Assembly: GCA_026636295.1 (NCBI GenBank)
Contig: CP089452.1
Span: 186,001 to 250,000 of the forward strand
DNA length: 64,000 nt
Reading direction: 5' to 3'
From: Medakamo hakoo
Taxonomy: Eukaryota > Chlorophyta > Trebouxiophyceae > Coccomyxaceae
Below are positions 21,956 through 32,317 of the stretch, piece after piece; the stretch's first letter is position 1, and each line of letters starts with the position of its first letter. The notes below the pieces were generated by a model that saw only the letters and a list, made by a program, of their open reading frames with translations, was not told where the DNA came from and ran no database searches. A program made the translations under genes and the position numbers.

Positions 21956-23784
21956 ATGTTCAAGTCGTTCGTTTGGTGAGTCAGATATGCGCGGGCAGGG
22001 GCAAGAAGGTTTTTGCGGCGCGGTCTTGGAAAATGAGACGAGCGCGGCGCCTGCGCGGCGTGTGCTCGCTCGCTGTTTTTGTGGCGCCCGCCGCGGGGGG
22101 TGCGCGGCCAGCTTCCAGCCCGCGCTCTAGCCAGACACAAAGTCCATGATTGAAGCGGTCACATGCGTGCGCTTTTGGAGAAAAAGAACCTGTTCGCGTG
22201 CTTACGGGCGCCGCGACGAATGGAACTCAATCTCGACTAGTCGGTTGGTCGCCGAAACACGCGGCCTGTTGCTGCCTGCTGCCTCAAGCGCACAAGGCTG
22301 GCCCTCGCCCCAGTCCTCGCCCCAGTCCTCGCCGCCGCACCGCACGTGGCCCGCCGCCACGGCGCCGCCCGCCCCCCGCTGCCCGCACTCAGAGCCCTCT
22401 CTCCTGGACGCAGCCAACCGATGACACTCTCACCGCACCGCCCCCCCCCCCCACCACCACCACCACCCGCGACACCACGACCACAGCGCGGCCGTCCTGG
22501 CCGCCGCCGCCGGCACCGCCGCGGCCGCTCCCCTGCCCTTCTCCTCCCCCGTCGAAGGCACGGCCGGCAAGGAAGCCGACTACGGCCACTTTGCCGAGAT
22601 GCTGGCGTCCGTCATGATGCTGCGCGAGGGCGGCGTCGACAAGGCGCTGGAGGCCGTGCCCATGCTGCACGACACGACGCACGCGTACATCAAGACGATG
22701 TCCCTGGCGGAGAAGCACCCGGAATGGTTCAAGAAGAACGGGACCAAGGCGGCGGACTGGGGCGGCCTCAAGGACTCGGACATCGACCTGCTGAAGGCCA
22801 TCAAGGACGCCAACGCGACGGAGCCGGACAAGGACGACCCGCTCTTCAAGCTGGGCGAGAAGATCGAGGCCAAGCTGGGCGGCCACGAGAAGAACCACAC
22901 CAAGGACTGGGAGACGGACAAGGTCGAGAAGTTTGAGAAGATGCTGCCCCAGGACAAGACGGACGACGACGCCGCGTTCCTGAAGGCCCTGAACGACAAG
23001 CTGGCCAAGTGAGTTTTTGTTCTTTGTGGGGAGGGTGTGGGTTTTTCGAAAAACACACATGCCCACCGCAACTGCTCCACGCACACCCTCTCATGCTTCC
23101 ACCACCACCCACCCACCCACCCCACCCCTTGCAGGTACAACATCGAGGTCACGCCCAAGTCCATCGGCGAGCCCAAGAAGTTCAACAACGGCGCCTCCCT
23201 GATCGTCAAGGCCCTGACCGGCATCTCCCTGTCCAAGACCGGCATCAACTTCGCGCCGTGCCTGGTGTCGTACGCGCCCGCCGGCGTGTCGGTCGGCGCC
23301 CAGCTGGTCAACATCATCCCGCAGGGCATCGGCTTCGCGCCGACCGGCGTGTCGTTCGCGGCCCAGGGTGTCAACATCCAGCCGGCCCTGGTCCTGGTCC
23401 AGCCCATCGGTGCCAACGTGCAGCCCCAGGGCATGCAGGTACGGAGGAGGTTGGGGGAGGCGTGTGCGTGAACCCCCCCCCGGCCATCCTCCCGCCCGCG
23501 CGCGCGCCGCCACCCACCCACCCACCCACCCACCCACCCCACCACCACCACCACCCCTCTCACTCCCGCCCCCTCAACTCCTCTCAAAAACACAGGTCGC
23601 TCCCTTCCTGATCGCCGTCTCCCCGCTGGGCGCCAACGTGCAGCCCCAGGGCGCGGCCATCTCCCCCGTCGGCACGTCCATCGCGCCCGTCGGCAAGGCC
23701 ATCGTCCCGCAGGGCAAGGTCTACGCGCCGGTCGACCGCGCGTACGCGCCCGTGGGCGTCAACCTGACCCCGCCCAAGGAGTAA
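21956..23784 (+). CDS. Heptad-repeat secreted protein D
   Basis: I do not recognise this family. Four exons (21956-21975, 22487-23008, 23135-23438, 23596-23784) give 344 residues. The start MFKSFVCAAVLAAAAGTAAA is a signal peptide. Residues of about 35-190 are charged and helical, with a weak match to the N-terminal domain of A-C (DYGHFAEMLASVMMLREGG against the DYRNWAS block). From about residue 220 to the end there are 18 uninterrupted seven-residue repeats, among them GINFAPC, GVNIQPA, GANVQPQ (twice), GTSIAPV and GKVYAPV, ending GVNLTPP plus KE. This is the cleanest array of the four and has no low-complexity tail. It is the only copy on the plus strand and has fewer, larger exons than A-C, which suggests an older split from them. 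Confidence 0.8.
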
Positions 23785-24287
23785 ATGCGTGCGCCGTGAA
23801 GGTGTGCGCCGTCGCCGCGACCGCGGTGGCGTGAAGGCTGCGTGAGGTGCTGGCGCCCGGCCGGGGGAAAAAAAAGCTGAAGGAGTGTGATTGCTCCTTT
23901 GGTTTTTCTTTTGCACCGCCGCCCATGCCTCCCTGCCAATCTCTCCTGTTGCTGTGCGTGTGTATGGGCGACAACCAACAAATGAACGAATGAACAAAAA
24001 AATGCGTGTTTTTGGGGGGGCGATGAATCAAAAAAACCGAACGCAAATACAAAAGGAAACCCTGCCGTTTCTTTTTTCTTCTTTGCGCGCGAGTGCTGCC
24101 TGGAGAAGAGCGTGTGATGCGATGGTGGGGGTTTTACGAAAACAAAAAACGCCGGCGCCACCGTCTTGCGGAGGTTGAGGGTGGGGGCTGCGTCTTTTCA
24201 TCACCTTTGTGTAAACACCGGTCCCCCTCCGATGACCCCTTCTCCGGGGCGTTGCGTCAACCTTTTTCTGTCCACACCATTCCTTCA
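23785..24287. other. Convergent intergenic region, gene D and acetyltransferase
   Basis: This 503-nt gap holds the 3' ends of two convergent genes. It is comparatively A/T rich from about 23870 to 24100. TGTAA at 24210-24214 is a candidate polyadenylation motif for gene D, 426 nt past its stop. No gene is seen. Confidence 0.45.
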
Positions 24288-25272
24288 TCAGTGTAGACTG
24301 CACCCACTCTCCCCCACCGGCAGCAGCGGCCGCACCAGCAGCGCGCGCGCCCGCGGCGGCTCACCCTCCCGACCACCACGACCACCACCACCAAACGCGG
24401 CCGCAAAGCCGGCCCGTGCATACAGCCCTCCATCCGGCAGGGGTGTCGGCGCGTGCAGCCACAGGGCTGGGTCGCCCCAAAACCGAGCTGTGTTGTCGGG
24501 GGGTGTTTTGAGGGGGGTGTGGCGTGTGAGTGTCGTGCTGCTAGCCCTCCCTCGTCCCACCCCCACCCCCACCCACCGCATCCCCATCCCCACTCATTTC
24601 ACCTCTCCTCGCCGCTCTCTCCAGCAAGGATGTCGCAATGCCTCGCCCACGCGCGTCCGCGACCACAGCTAGGTCAGCTACGTACGCCACCACCGGCGCA
24701 GCCGTGGGCGCGGGTGGAGGCAGGGCGGCCGCGGCGCGGACGCGGAGGAGCGCGGCCGCGCCGACGAGGCGGGCTGATGAAGTGGACAGGCCGTCGGCCC
24801 CTTCTTCCTCTGCCACGAGCACGGCCGTCCGCCGGGCGCGGGACGCGGCAGCAGCTTGCCGCGCTACCGCTCGCCTCCGTGCGGGGCTGGCGGGCTCCGA
24901 CGACGACGCCGGCGGCGCTCTCGCCGCTGCTTTGCCGTCGGCCCAGGCAGCCACGCGCGCCGCGCCCGCCGCCGCCGACCGGGCCAACAGAGCTTCCGCG
25001 ACACGCGCGGTCAGGCGGCCGTACGGCTGGTGCGGCGACCGCGCCGCCGCCAGCCACGCCGGCTCAAAGGCCTGTGGAGTTTGTGCGGGAGTGGGGCGGA
25101 GGTGAGGCACGGCCGGCCAGGTCGCGCGCGCGAAAAAAAAACGACGCCGGCCCGCACCCCCTTTTACCTCTGCCGTCAGCCGGCCAATGGCGGCCGCATC
25201 GCCGGCCCTGGCCTGGCGAATACGCACGGTTGTCACGCAGCGGCCGGCCGGCCCGCCGCCGCCGCCAGCCAT
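24288..25272 (-). CDS. GNAT-family N-acetyltransferase
   Basis: Three exons (25272-25168, 25071-24603, 24487-24288; phases 0 and 1) give 257 residues. The start TVRIRQARAGDAAAIGRLTAE is the typical first strand and helix of a GNAT fold. Motif A is YVADLAVVADARGRGIATSL, with the acetyl-CoA pyrophosphate loop RGRGIA. After the last intron comes ALWLHAP, then LYARAGF, the usual final strand of the family. An Ala/Arg/Ser-rich insert of about 90 residues separates the N-terminal part from motif A. The substrate cannot be predicted. A longer upstream frame exists, but it would run through a perfect palindrome in the shared promoter, so the ATG at 25272 was preferred. Confidence 0.82.
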
Positions 25273-25310
25273 CGTTCGTCCGCACGGCTCCTTTTTTCGT
25301 CGGTTCACTT

Positions 25311-25340
25311 CACACAAACGGAATGCGTTCCGTTTGTGTG
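25311..25340. promoter_or_regulatory. Palindrome in the acetyltransferase/GDH divergent promoter
   Basis: Two 13-bp arms (25311-25323 and 25328-25340) are exact reverse complements around a 4-nt centre. It sits 39 nt before the acetyltransferase start and 152 nt before the GDH start. It could be an operator for a dimeric regulator or a leader hairpin. Confidence 0.6.
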
Positions 25341-25491
25341 AGGGCCCGGCCCGTTCGCCTTCACTCCCCTTCACTCCCTTCACTCTCACCAAGACGGGCG
25401 CGCCCAGCAAGCACTCTGGCGCCCAGCTGAGCGTGCCGCTCATTTCAGGCAGAGCGTGAGACCTCAGCAAGCCCCTCTAAACCCCACGCAA

Positions 25492-26969
25492 ATGTCGGCG
25501 GCTTTATTACTGCGCGCGGGCGCTCGCCTCCGCAGCGTGGCCCGCCTGGCGCCGGTCGCCGCGCCCGCTGCGCTCAGTCTGGGCGCCACGCGCAGCGCGT
25601 CCTCGCACGCCGAGAACACCAACACGTTCATCAAAGAGGTGCGAGGAGTTGGGGACTCGACCACCTGATTGGAGGCGTGCATGCATGCCCCCTCAGCGAC
25701 GGCGGAGCCGTCGTTTCCCACGCGCAATGCAGCCGCGAGGCGACGAGGCCCCCGCTGCTCAACCACTGCGCGCCCCGCGCCCTCACCCCACCACCCTCAC
25801 CCTCCCCTCCCCCTCCCCCCTCCCCTCCCCCTCGCCACCCCTGGCCTCCCCCCAGGCCCTCCTCCAACTGGAGTACCCGGACCGCCTGCAACGCCTGCTG
25901 CTCACCCCCCAGCGCGAAGTCTTGGTCGAGCTGGTCATCACCCGGGACGGCGGCGAGATCGAGACGTTCAACGCGTACAGGGTCCAGCACGACGACTCGC
26001 GCGGCCCCTTCAAGGGCGGGCTGCGCTACCACCCGGCCGTCGACTTGGACGACGTCCGCTCCCTGGCCTCGCTCATGACCTGGAAGACAGCGGTCATGGA
26101 CATCCCGTTCGGCGGCGCCAAGGGCGGCATCACCCTGGACCCGGCCCGCCTGTCGGAGCGCGAGCTGGAGCGCGTGACGCGAAAGCTGGTCCAGGCCATC
26201 AAAGACGTCATCGGCCCGCACGTCGACATCCCCGCCCCCGACATGAACACGGGCGCGCGCGAGATGGCGTGGATCATGGACGAGTACGGCAAGTACGCCG
26301 GCTTCGCGCCCGGCATCGTGACGGGCAAACCCGTCCACCTGCACGGCTCGCTCGGGCGCGAGGCCGCGACGGGGCGGGGCACGGTCATCGCCACGCGCGA
26401 GCTGCTGAAAGCCGCGGGCGCGGGCGGGCTGGCGGGCAAGACCGTCGCCATCCAGGGCTTTGGCAATGTGGGCGCGTGGGCGGCCGAGCTGTTTGCGGAG
26501 GAAGGCGCGGCGGTCGTCGCGGTGTCCGACGCGTTTGGCGCCGTCCGGGCGAGCGGCGACGGCGGGGCGCCCGGCCTGGACGTGCCGGCCCTGCGCGCGC
26601 ACGTGGCGGGCGGAGGCGCCCTGGCCGACTTCGCCGGCGGGACGGCCTTCCCGCCCGGCGACGTCCTGGCCACGCCCTGCGACGTCCTGGTGCCGGCCGC
26701 GATCGGCGGCGTGCTGGGCGAGGCGGAGGCGGGGCGGGTGGCGGCGAAGTTTGTGGTGGAGGCCGCCAACGCGCCCACCACGCCCGCGGGGGATGCGGTG
26801 CTGCGGCAGCGCGGCATTCCTGTGCTGCCGGACATCCTGACCAACGGCGGCGGCGTGACGGTGTCGTTCTTTGAATGGTGAGAGAGGGGTTTTTTTTTTC
26901 TTGGGTGGAGCAAGGGAACCCTCGCCCGCCCCCCGCCCCCCTTTCTCACCCGCTCCCTCCCCACGCCCC

Positions 26970-27000
<31 letters not shown>

Positions 27001-27215
27001 ACACACCACACTCCCCATGGTTCAGGGTCCAAAACCTGCAGAACCTGCGCTGGGAGGAAGTCGAGGTGAACGCGCGCCTGGACAAAGCCATGACGGCCGC
27101 CTTCCAGGCCGTGTGGGCGATCCACACGGAGCGCCGCATCCCTCTGCGCACGGCCGCGTTCGTGCAGGCGCTGCAGCGCGTCACCCGCGCCCACATCCAC
27201 CGCGGCTTTGACTGA
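25492..27215 (+). CDS. GDH: Glutamate dehydrogenase, mitochondrial type
   Basis: Three exons (25492-25638, 25856-26877, 27026-27215) encode 452 residues. The N terminus MSAALLLRAGARLRSVARLA is a basic, Ser/Ala-rich mitochondrial presequence. The Glu/Leu/Phe/Val dehydrogenase core follows: substrate-binding FKGGLRYHP, the catalytic-lysine segment PFGGAKGGI, the dinucleotide loop GFGNVGAW and the late motif EAANAPTTPAGD. The family motif FFEW is split by intron 2 and continues VQNLQNLRW. The enzyme interconverts glutamate with 2-oxoglutarate and ammonium. The length and motifs fit the small hexameric class found in plants and bacteria. Intron 2 carries a 21-nt C run followed by a CA repeat. It is divergent from the acetyltransferase gene. 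Confidence 0.95.
26966..27006. repeat. Poly-C plus CA repeat in GDH intron 2
   Basis: Twenty-one C (26966-26986) followed by about ten CA units just before the acceptor, forming an extended pyrimidine-rich tract. Confidence 0.9.
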
Positions 27216-27604
27216 AAAGCGTGGGGGCGTGTGGCGGGGCGGCGGCCGTCTTTTTGGCCGGAGAATCCGCCCGCCTGGAGAGGGTGGGCGGAGTGGGGGG
27301 CGAGAGGGTAGGAGGGAGAGGGGGAAGGAGGAGGGATCGCCTCCCGCCCCTTCTTTTCTTCTTCTTTGCTGCTGCTTGCACTGTAGAGCGCGCGCGCGTC
27401 TAAATTCTGTCGTGTGGTGCGGGAGTGGGCAGGGAAGGGGGAGAGGGGTTCCGCCGCGTCTTGTATTCCTTTTCGCTGTGAAAGACAGAGACAGAGACTG
27501 GAGGTCGTGTCCGGTGCTCGCGCCACTCTCACTCTGCCTTTTTTTTCTTTTTTCCACGCACGACTCCCCCGTTTCCCGCTTCTTTTCCACATTCCACGCT
27601 CCAA
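27216..27604. other. Intergenic, GDH to PSME3IP1 homologue
   Basis: A 389-nt gap between genes on the same strand, purine rich in its first half and T rich in the second. No gene or clear signal is seen. Confidence 0.45.
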
Positions 27605-28591
27605 ATGGGCGACGCGCCTCCAGGAGGCGGCGGCGGTGCGCCGCGCCGCATGGAGATGATCCGCGTGGAGAGGTAATTTTTTGGGAGGGGGGATGCGACC
27701 GATGGCGCTCGGCCTGCAACCTCTCCGCTCTGTCGCCCGGCCGGCCGTTTTTTGTCGCGCCGCCCGCGGCCCCGCGGCGGCTTGGGACCCTCAACCGTCC
27801 GGCCTCTGGAGGCGCCTGCGCCAATGCCCTGCATGTGCGCTGTCTCTCACACGCCAACCCCCCACCCCCTCGCCATGCCCAGTGACGCCGCGCCGCCCTC
27901 CACCTCCACCGCCCACCACCGCGACGCGTCGACCGTCTTCCCCAAACGCACGGCGGCGGCCATTGAGTCCGCGGTCGGCTCGGCCCTCGCCGCCGCCGGC
28001 GCCCTCAAATTCGTCAAAGAAGCGGACCTGGCCAAGGAACGCGCGGCGCTCGGCGGAAGTGGCAGCGCCGGCCGCCCGCCGCCCGACCCGTCCAAACCGC
28101 TCGTGGAGGTTTTGGCCGCCGCCAAAGCCGCCAAACAAGAAGCCTTTGACGCGGCGTGGAAGGAGATGAAAGTGGGCGGGAACCGGCCGTTGGAGGCGGA
28201 TGAGGCGGCGTTCCTGGCGAGCGTGGCGGCGGCGGAAGCGGCAAAGGCGGCGGCCGCGGCCGCGGATGAAAAGGCAGAGGTCGCGGCTTTCCAGGCGGCA
28301 CGCGCGGCAGCGGCCGAAAAGGAAAAGCAGAAGAGGAAAGGCAGTGGGGATGCAGGCGCGTTGGTGGCGAACGACCACCGGCCGGCGGGTGCGGCGGCCC
28401 GGCCGGCCGTGGCGGTCGTGCGTCCGGTGAGGACGGGCACGGCGGCCGCTGCGGTGAAGAAGCGCCCACGCTCCGCGTCGCCGCCGCAGAATCCGCCGCC
28501 ACCCGTCACTGGTGCTGCTGACGCCGACGGCAACAACCCGGGCCTGGCAGGGCTGCTGGGCGCGTACGGCAGCGGCAGCGAGAGCGAGTGA
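27605..28591 (+). CDS. PSME3IP1: PSME3IP1/FAM192A (NIP30) family nuclear protein
   Basis: Two exons (27605-27672 and 27883-28591, phase 2) encode 258 residues. The family's N-terminal domain is visible: a start with FVKEADLAKERAAL, then PLVEVLAAAKAAKQEAFDAA and the hallmark NRPLEADEAAFLASV, which corresponds to the conserved LDEDEADFLD block. A long Ala/Lys helix follows, then a basic Pro-rich stretch and an acidic Ser/Glu end (YGSGSESE) as in animal homologues. Animal PSME3IP1 binds the PA28-gamma proteasome activator in the nucleus, and the yeast relative Fyv6 acts in splicing. The ATG at 27875 is an alternative start if exon 1 is not used. TGTAA follows the stop closely at 28616-28620. Confidence 0.75.
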
Positions 28592-28675
28592 AAAGAAGGT
28601 TAGAAGGAAAAAAACTGTAAACACACAACGCTAGATTTTTTTTTGAAGGAAGGGCCCCGTCCACCCCGCCCCTTG

Positions 28676-30001
28676 TCATTCCCCTGGCGCGACGACCGCC
28701 ACGTTGGGCGGCCGCATGCCTGCGTGCGCTGCACCTTCCCCGCTGTCCAGGGGCGCGTCGCACACGGCCACCCAGCGCAGGCGCGGGTGCGCGCGGACAG
28801 CGCGCCACAGCGTGCGAGCAGCAGCGTCGGCCCGCGCGGAGGGGGACAGGCGTAAGAGGCGGACGCCAGCGGACCGGAGGGTCGGGTGGGTGGACATGGC
28901 GGGCCACAGCGGGCCGGGCGTGGCGGGGATGACGAGGGCGGGCGGGGCGGGCGCGGTCGTCGCAGCCCACGCGGCCAGGGTCGCGACCGCGCCCTCCAGC
29001 TCGGGCGACGACGGCGCCTCCGGCGCCGCCCACGCCCCGCCCCCCTCTTCCTCATCGTCCGCCGACGGTTGCAGCGCGCCGTCCTCCCACTCGAACAGCG
29101 ACGCCGCCCCCGTGTTGCCCCAGGAGCGGGACGCCCACAGAGACTCCAGGGCGGGCAGGGCGGTCGACCAGGGGGCGTCCGTCGCGAGGAGGCGGCCGGC
29201 CCACACGAGGCGGTCGGCCCGGGGCAGGGCAGGGCCGATGGGCGTGGTGGAGGCGTCGACGGGCGTGGCCAACGCCGCCCAGTCGGGCGGGGGGGAGGCG
29301 CCCCCGGCCGCGGCGACGGCCGCCGCGTCGGCCGCGCCCGCCGCCGCCAACGCCTCAAACCAGGGCTCCGGCGGCGGGTGGGGGCCGGCGCCCGCCGCGC
29401 GCCGCACCAGGCGAGCCAAGTCGGCCGCCGGCACAGCCAGGGCTTGCAGCGCGTCCAGGTCGGCCGCGACGGCCTCGCGCAGGCCGGGCGGTGGGGTGGC
29501 GCCCCGCGCGGCCGCCTGCGCGAGGCGGCAGCCGCGGCCCGCGACGGCGGCCGCCGCGACGTGCAGGCGCCAGGACAGGCCCGCTCCCCCCGCCGCGGGG
29601 GTGGAAGCGTTTGCGGCCAGGCAGGCGACCAGGTCCGCCGCGGCGGCCGTGACGGCGGCGCCGGAGCCCGGGGCGGACGGCCGGGCGTCGGCCAGCGCCT
29701 GGAAGAGCGCGACGGCCGCGGCGCCGGGCCGGCCACGGCCGTCGGCGCAGACGTCGCCGAGAGTCAGGAGTCGAGAGGCGGCGGCCATGAGCCGGGCTCC
29801 TGACGCGGCGGCGTCGTCTGAGGGAGGCGGGCCCGTGGCCGCGTCCGGGCCCAGGCCAAAGCCCATGGAAAACGAACGGGGTGGCTTTGTCCGGGCGGGC
29901 GCTGGCCGGCGCCCGCCCACTGAAAACACACGCGGCGGCGGGCGTGGGCGGGCGTGCGACAGCGCTGCGCGCATGGGTTGAGGTGTCAGAGCTAGAGGCA
30001 T
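28676..30001 (-). CDS. Unrecognised Ala-rich protein, possibly plastid targeted
   Basis: A single frame of 441 residues from the ATG at 30001. The N terminus MPLALTPQPMRAALSHARPR is basic and lacks acidic residues, consistent with a plastid transit peptide, followed by SFSMGFGLGPD. The rest is Ala-rich and appears helical, with several DLxALQALAVP-like amphipathic segments. The C-terminal 110 residues are more ordered: ALVIPATPGPLWPAMSTHPT, then GVRLLRLSPSARADAAARTL and RWVAVCDAPLD. No family is recognised. The frame is open further upstream, so the start is a judgement based on where the composition becomes protein-like and on the chlorophyllase-like gene that starts divergently 183 bp away. 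Confidence 0.55.
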   Translation of the reverse strand: MPLALTPQPMRAALSHARPRPPPRVFSVGGRRPAPARTKPPRSFSMGFGLGPDAATGPPPSDDAAASGARLMAAASRLLTLGDVCADGRGRPGAAAVALFQALADARPSAPGSGAAVTAAAADLVACLAANASTPAAGGAGLSWRLHVAAAAVAGRGCRLAQAAARGATPPPGLREAVAADLDALQALAVPAADLARLVRRAAGAGPHPPPEPWFEALAAAGAADAAAVAAAGGASPPPDWAALATPVDASTTPIGPALPRADRLVWAGRLLATDAPWSTALPALESLWASRSWGNTGAASLFEWEDGALQPSADDEEEGGGAWAAPEAPSSPELEGAVATLAAWAATTAPAPPALVIPATPGPLWPAMSTHPTLRSAGVRLLRLSPSARADAAARTLWRAVRAHPRLRWVAVCDAPLDSGEGAAHAGMRPPNVAVVAPGE

Positions 30002-30183
30002 TGTGGTTGTCGTGGAGGTGGCGGCGATCTGCCCCCGGGCGCGGCGCCGTCTCGGGGAAAAAAAAAGGAACGACGAGTGACCGGCGAGCGGTGCGCACAG
30101 AACGCTCAATCCCCGCCGCAACGGCGCGGCCGCGCGGCGCTTTTTTCCGGCAAAAAACTCCCTGTCACCCCTCCACAAAAGTA

Positions 30184-31808
30184 ATGCGCCTCCTGCTGCT
30201 CCCCATTCTGGCGGCGGTCGTCTCCACGGCCCACCGGGCGGCCGCCACGGACGCCGACCCCAAGGAAATGGTCGTCGAGCACGTAGACTGGTCGCTCGCA
30301 TGGAAAGCGGCCGCAGAGTCGGCGAAAGGCATTCCGGAGCGCGCGGCCGCCGCCATCAAAGCCGGCGACGCGACGACGTGGGTGGGCAAGGAGGCCGTCG
30401 GCGTCCTGCCGCCTCCCGTGCCGGATTACGTCAACCCTGGGCCCTGCTCCGTGCTGCCCATCATCCAAGAAAACTTGGTCGTCCGAGAAAAGGGCGCGGG
30501 CGCGGCCGGGGAGGAGTACGGACTGAAGCCCGTCCTCATTCTGCCGGGCAACTGCAGTGCTGCGTCGCAGCGGACGCAGCCATGGCCAACCGTCTTCTTT
30601 TTCGATGGCTTTTCGGTGCGTGGCGCGGGAAAGGGAGGAAGGCACACAAACGCGGCGTTTGACAAAAACAGGCGCGCGGCATGCGGCGGCGCTGCAGGCA
30701 GAGTTTCCAGCCTTCACCCACCAACCTGCGCCCCGCCCGTGCAAAAAAAAAAACAGGTGCCGTCCAAGTTCTATTATTCTTACGCCATCCACCTGGCGTC
30801 CTACGGTTATGCTGTGGCCATGTACGGACACAAGGTCGGCGTCGACTTTATCCCAGACAGCGTAGAAGTGAATTTCGCAGCGCCCGTGTTGGAGTGGGCG
30901 GCCGAAACGGCGGCCAAGCACGGCGCGGCGCTCGACCTCTCGTCCATTGGCGTGACCGGCCACTCATTCGGCGGAAAGCTGGCCGCCCTCCAGTACTGCG
31001 GCCCGCGGTCAGGCATGCCGCCCGTCATCGCCGCGGCCCTGGTCTCGCCCGTCGACCGCACGGTCCTGACGCCGACGTCCAAGCTTGCGCCGGACGCGGT
31101 CGCGTGCCTGGCCGCGGCCGGGCCGACGAAGGGCCCCGTCGCCCTCATCGACGGCGGCGTGCGTGGTGCCTGCAACCCGCCGGGCATTGACGTCTCCTAT
31201 TCTGACTGGGTGGAGGCGACGGCGCCCGGGTCGTGGTGAGTCGACAGAGGGATGGAGGCATGTGGGGACCGGGTGGCTTGGGGCGCGGGTGGGGAGGGGG
31301 GAGGGGGGCACCACCACCCCCTCCCCTCCACCCTCGTCGCGGCTTCCGCTGATCTCCCCCCTCACACACACGCGTGTGTGTGTGTGTGTGTGCGCTCCAC
31401 CTGTGGATCACTCGAGGGACGGGCCGGGCCCCCTCTGGCCGCCCACTCACACAGAGCACGCTGACACACTCCCCCCCGACCACACACACACACACACACG
31501 CCCTCCCCCACCTCACACCCTCCAAACACAGGAATGCCCTCATCTACCGGGCCGGCCACTCCGACTTTGTCGACATCAACCCCATCGCCCAAGCCGCCGC
31601 CAACCTCATTTGCATCCCGGGCAAGTCCACCGACTCCAACGCCACGTCCGTCACCCTGGCGTCCCAAGCCTTCGTCGTCTCCTGGTTTGACTGGAAGATG
31701 GGGACGCCCGACCCGACGGCGGCCGCGATGCGCGACCAGTTTGTGAGCTGGGCGGAAGACCAGGGTGCCTGGATGGAGTGGAAGGTCAAGGGCGCGCAGC
31801 CGATCTGA
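30184..31808 (+). CDS. Chlorophyllase-like alpha/beta hydrolase with signal peptide
   Basis: Three exons (30184-30615, 30757-31235, 31532-31808; phases 0 and 2) encode 395 residues. The start MRLLLLPILAAVVSTAHRAA is a strong signal peptide, so entry to the secretory pathway (or a complex plastid route) is likely. The hydrolase fold shows a first strand with WPTVFFFDGFS, the paired YAIHLASYGYAVAMYGHKVG, the nucleophile elbow GVTGHSFGGKLA, the acid strand with SPVDRTVL and a late His in AGHSDFVDI. This order is that of the chlorophyllase/dienelactone type. Plant chlorophyllases have GHSRGG, and here the residue after Ser is Phe. The true substrate is not certain. Intron 2 has GT and CA repeats. 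A 37-nt poly-G tract follows the gene. Confidence 0.75.
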
Positions 31809-31885
31809 AGAAGCATTGGACGGGACAAGAAAAAGGATGGGGGGATGGGGATGGTTTTGTGTTCTCGAAGCGTTTTGATAAATTT

Positions 31886-31925
<40 letters not shown>

Positions 31926-32317
31926 GCTTGGCTAGTTTTTCGTGCTACTTAGGGACACACGCACGGTGTGTGTGTGTGCTCCAAAGCTGAACCGCTAGAG
32001 TGGGGGAATTTTCTCTTTTTTTTGCGTCATGTGTGTTGATGGGGGTGCTTTTTTTGTTGAACTTTTTCTGCAAGGTTGGAGGCACGAGAGACGCACGGCG
32101 GGTCACGCACACACACTCGAGGACGCGGCGTCCCCTTCGTCTCGCTCAGTTCTGGGGGAGGGCCAACAGTGGCGGGTTCGCTGTCCCGTCGTGCTCAGCC
32201 GCCGTCCGTGTGTGTGCTGCTGGAAAAGAGTGTGAGGGGTGGTCGAGGCCCAGACCCACACGCACGACCGCGGTCGAGGAGAAAGAACAGAAAACGGCTC
32301 CACCTCCAAAAAAAACA
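31809..32317. other. Intergenic with long poly-G tract
   Basis: This 509-nt gap contains the 37-nt G run (31887-31923), then a T-rich patch near 32010-32065. No gene is recognised. Confidence 0.5.
31887..31923. repeat. Poly-G tract, 37 nt
   Basis: An uninterrupted run of 37 G in the 3' flank of the chlorophyllase-like gene, plus strand. Such a run can fold as G-quadruplex. Its printed length may also be an assembly approximation. Confidence 0.85.

Noticed and set aside
25273-25470. N-terminal extension of the acetyltransferase
   Set aside because: It would translate through a perfect palindrome and most of the shared promoter with GDH. The fold starts properly at the later ATG.
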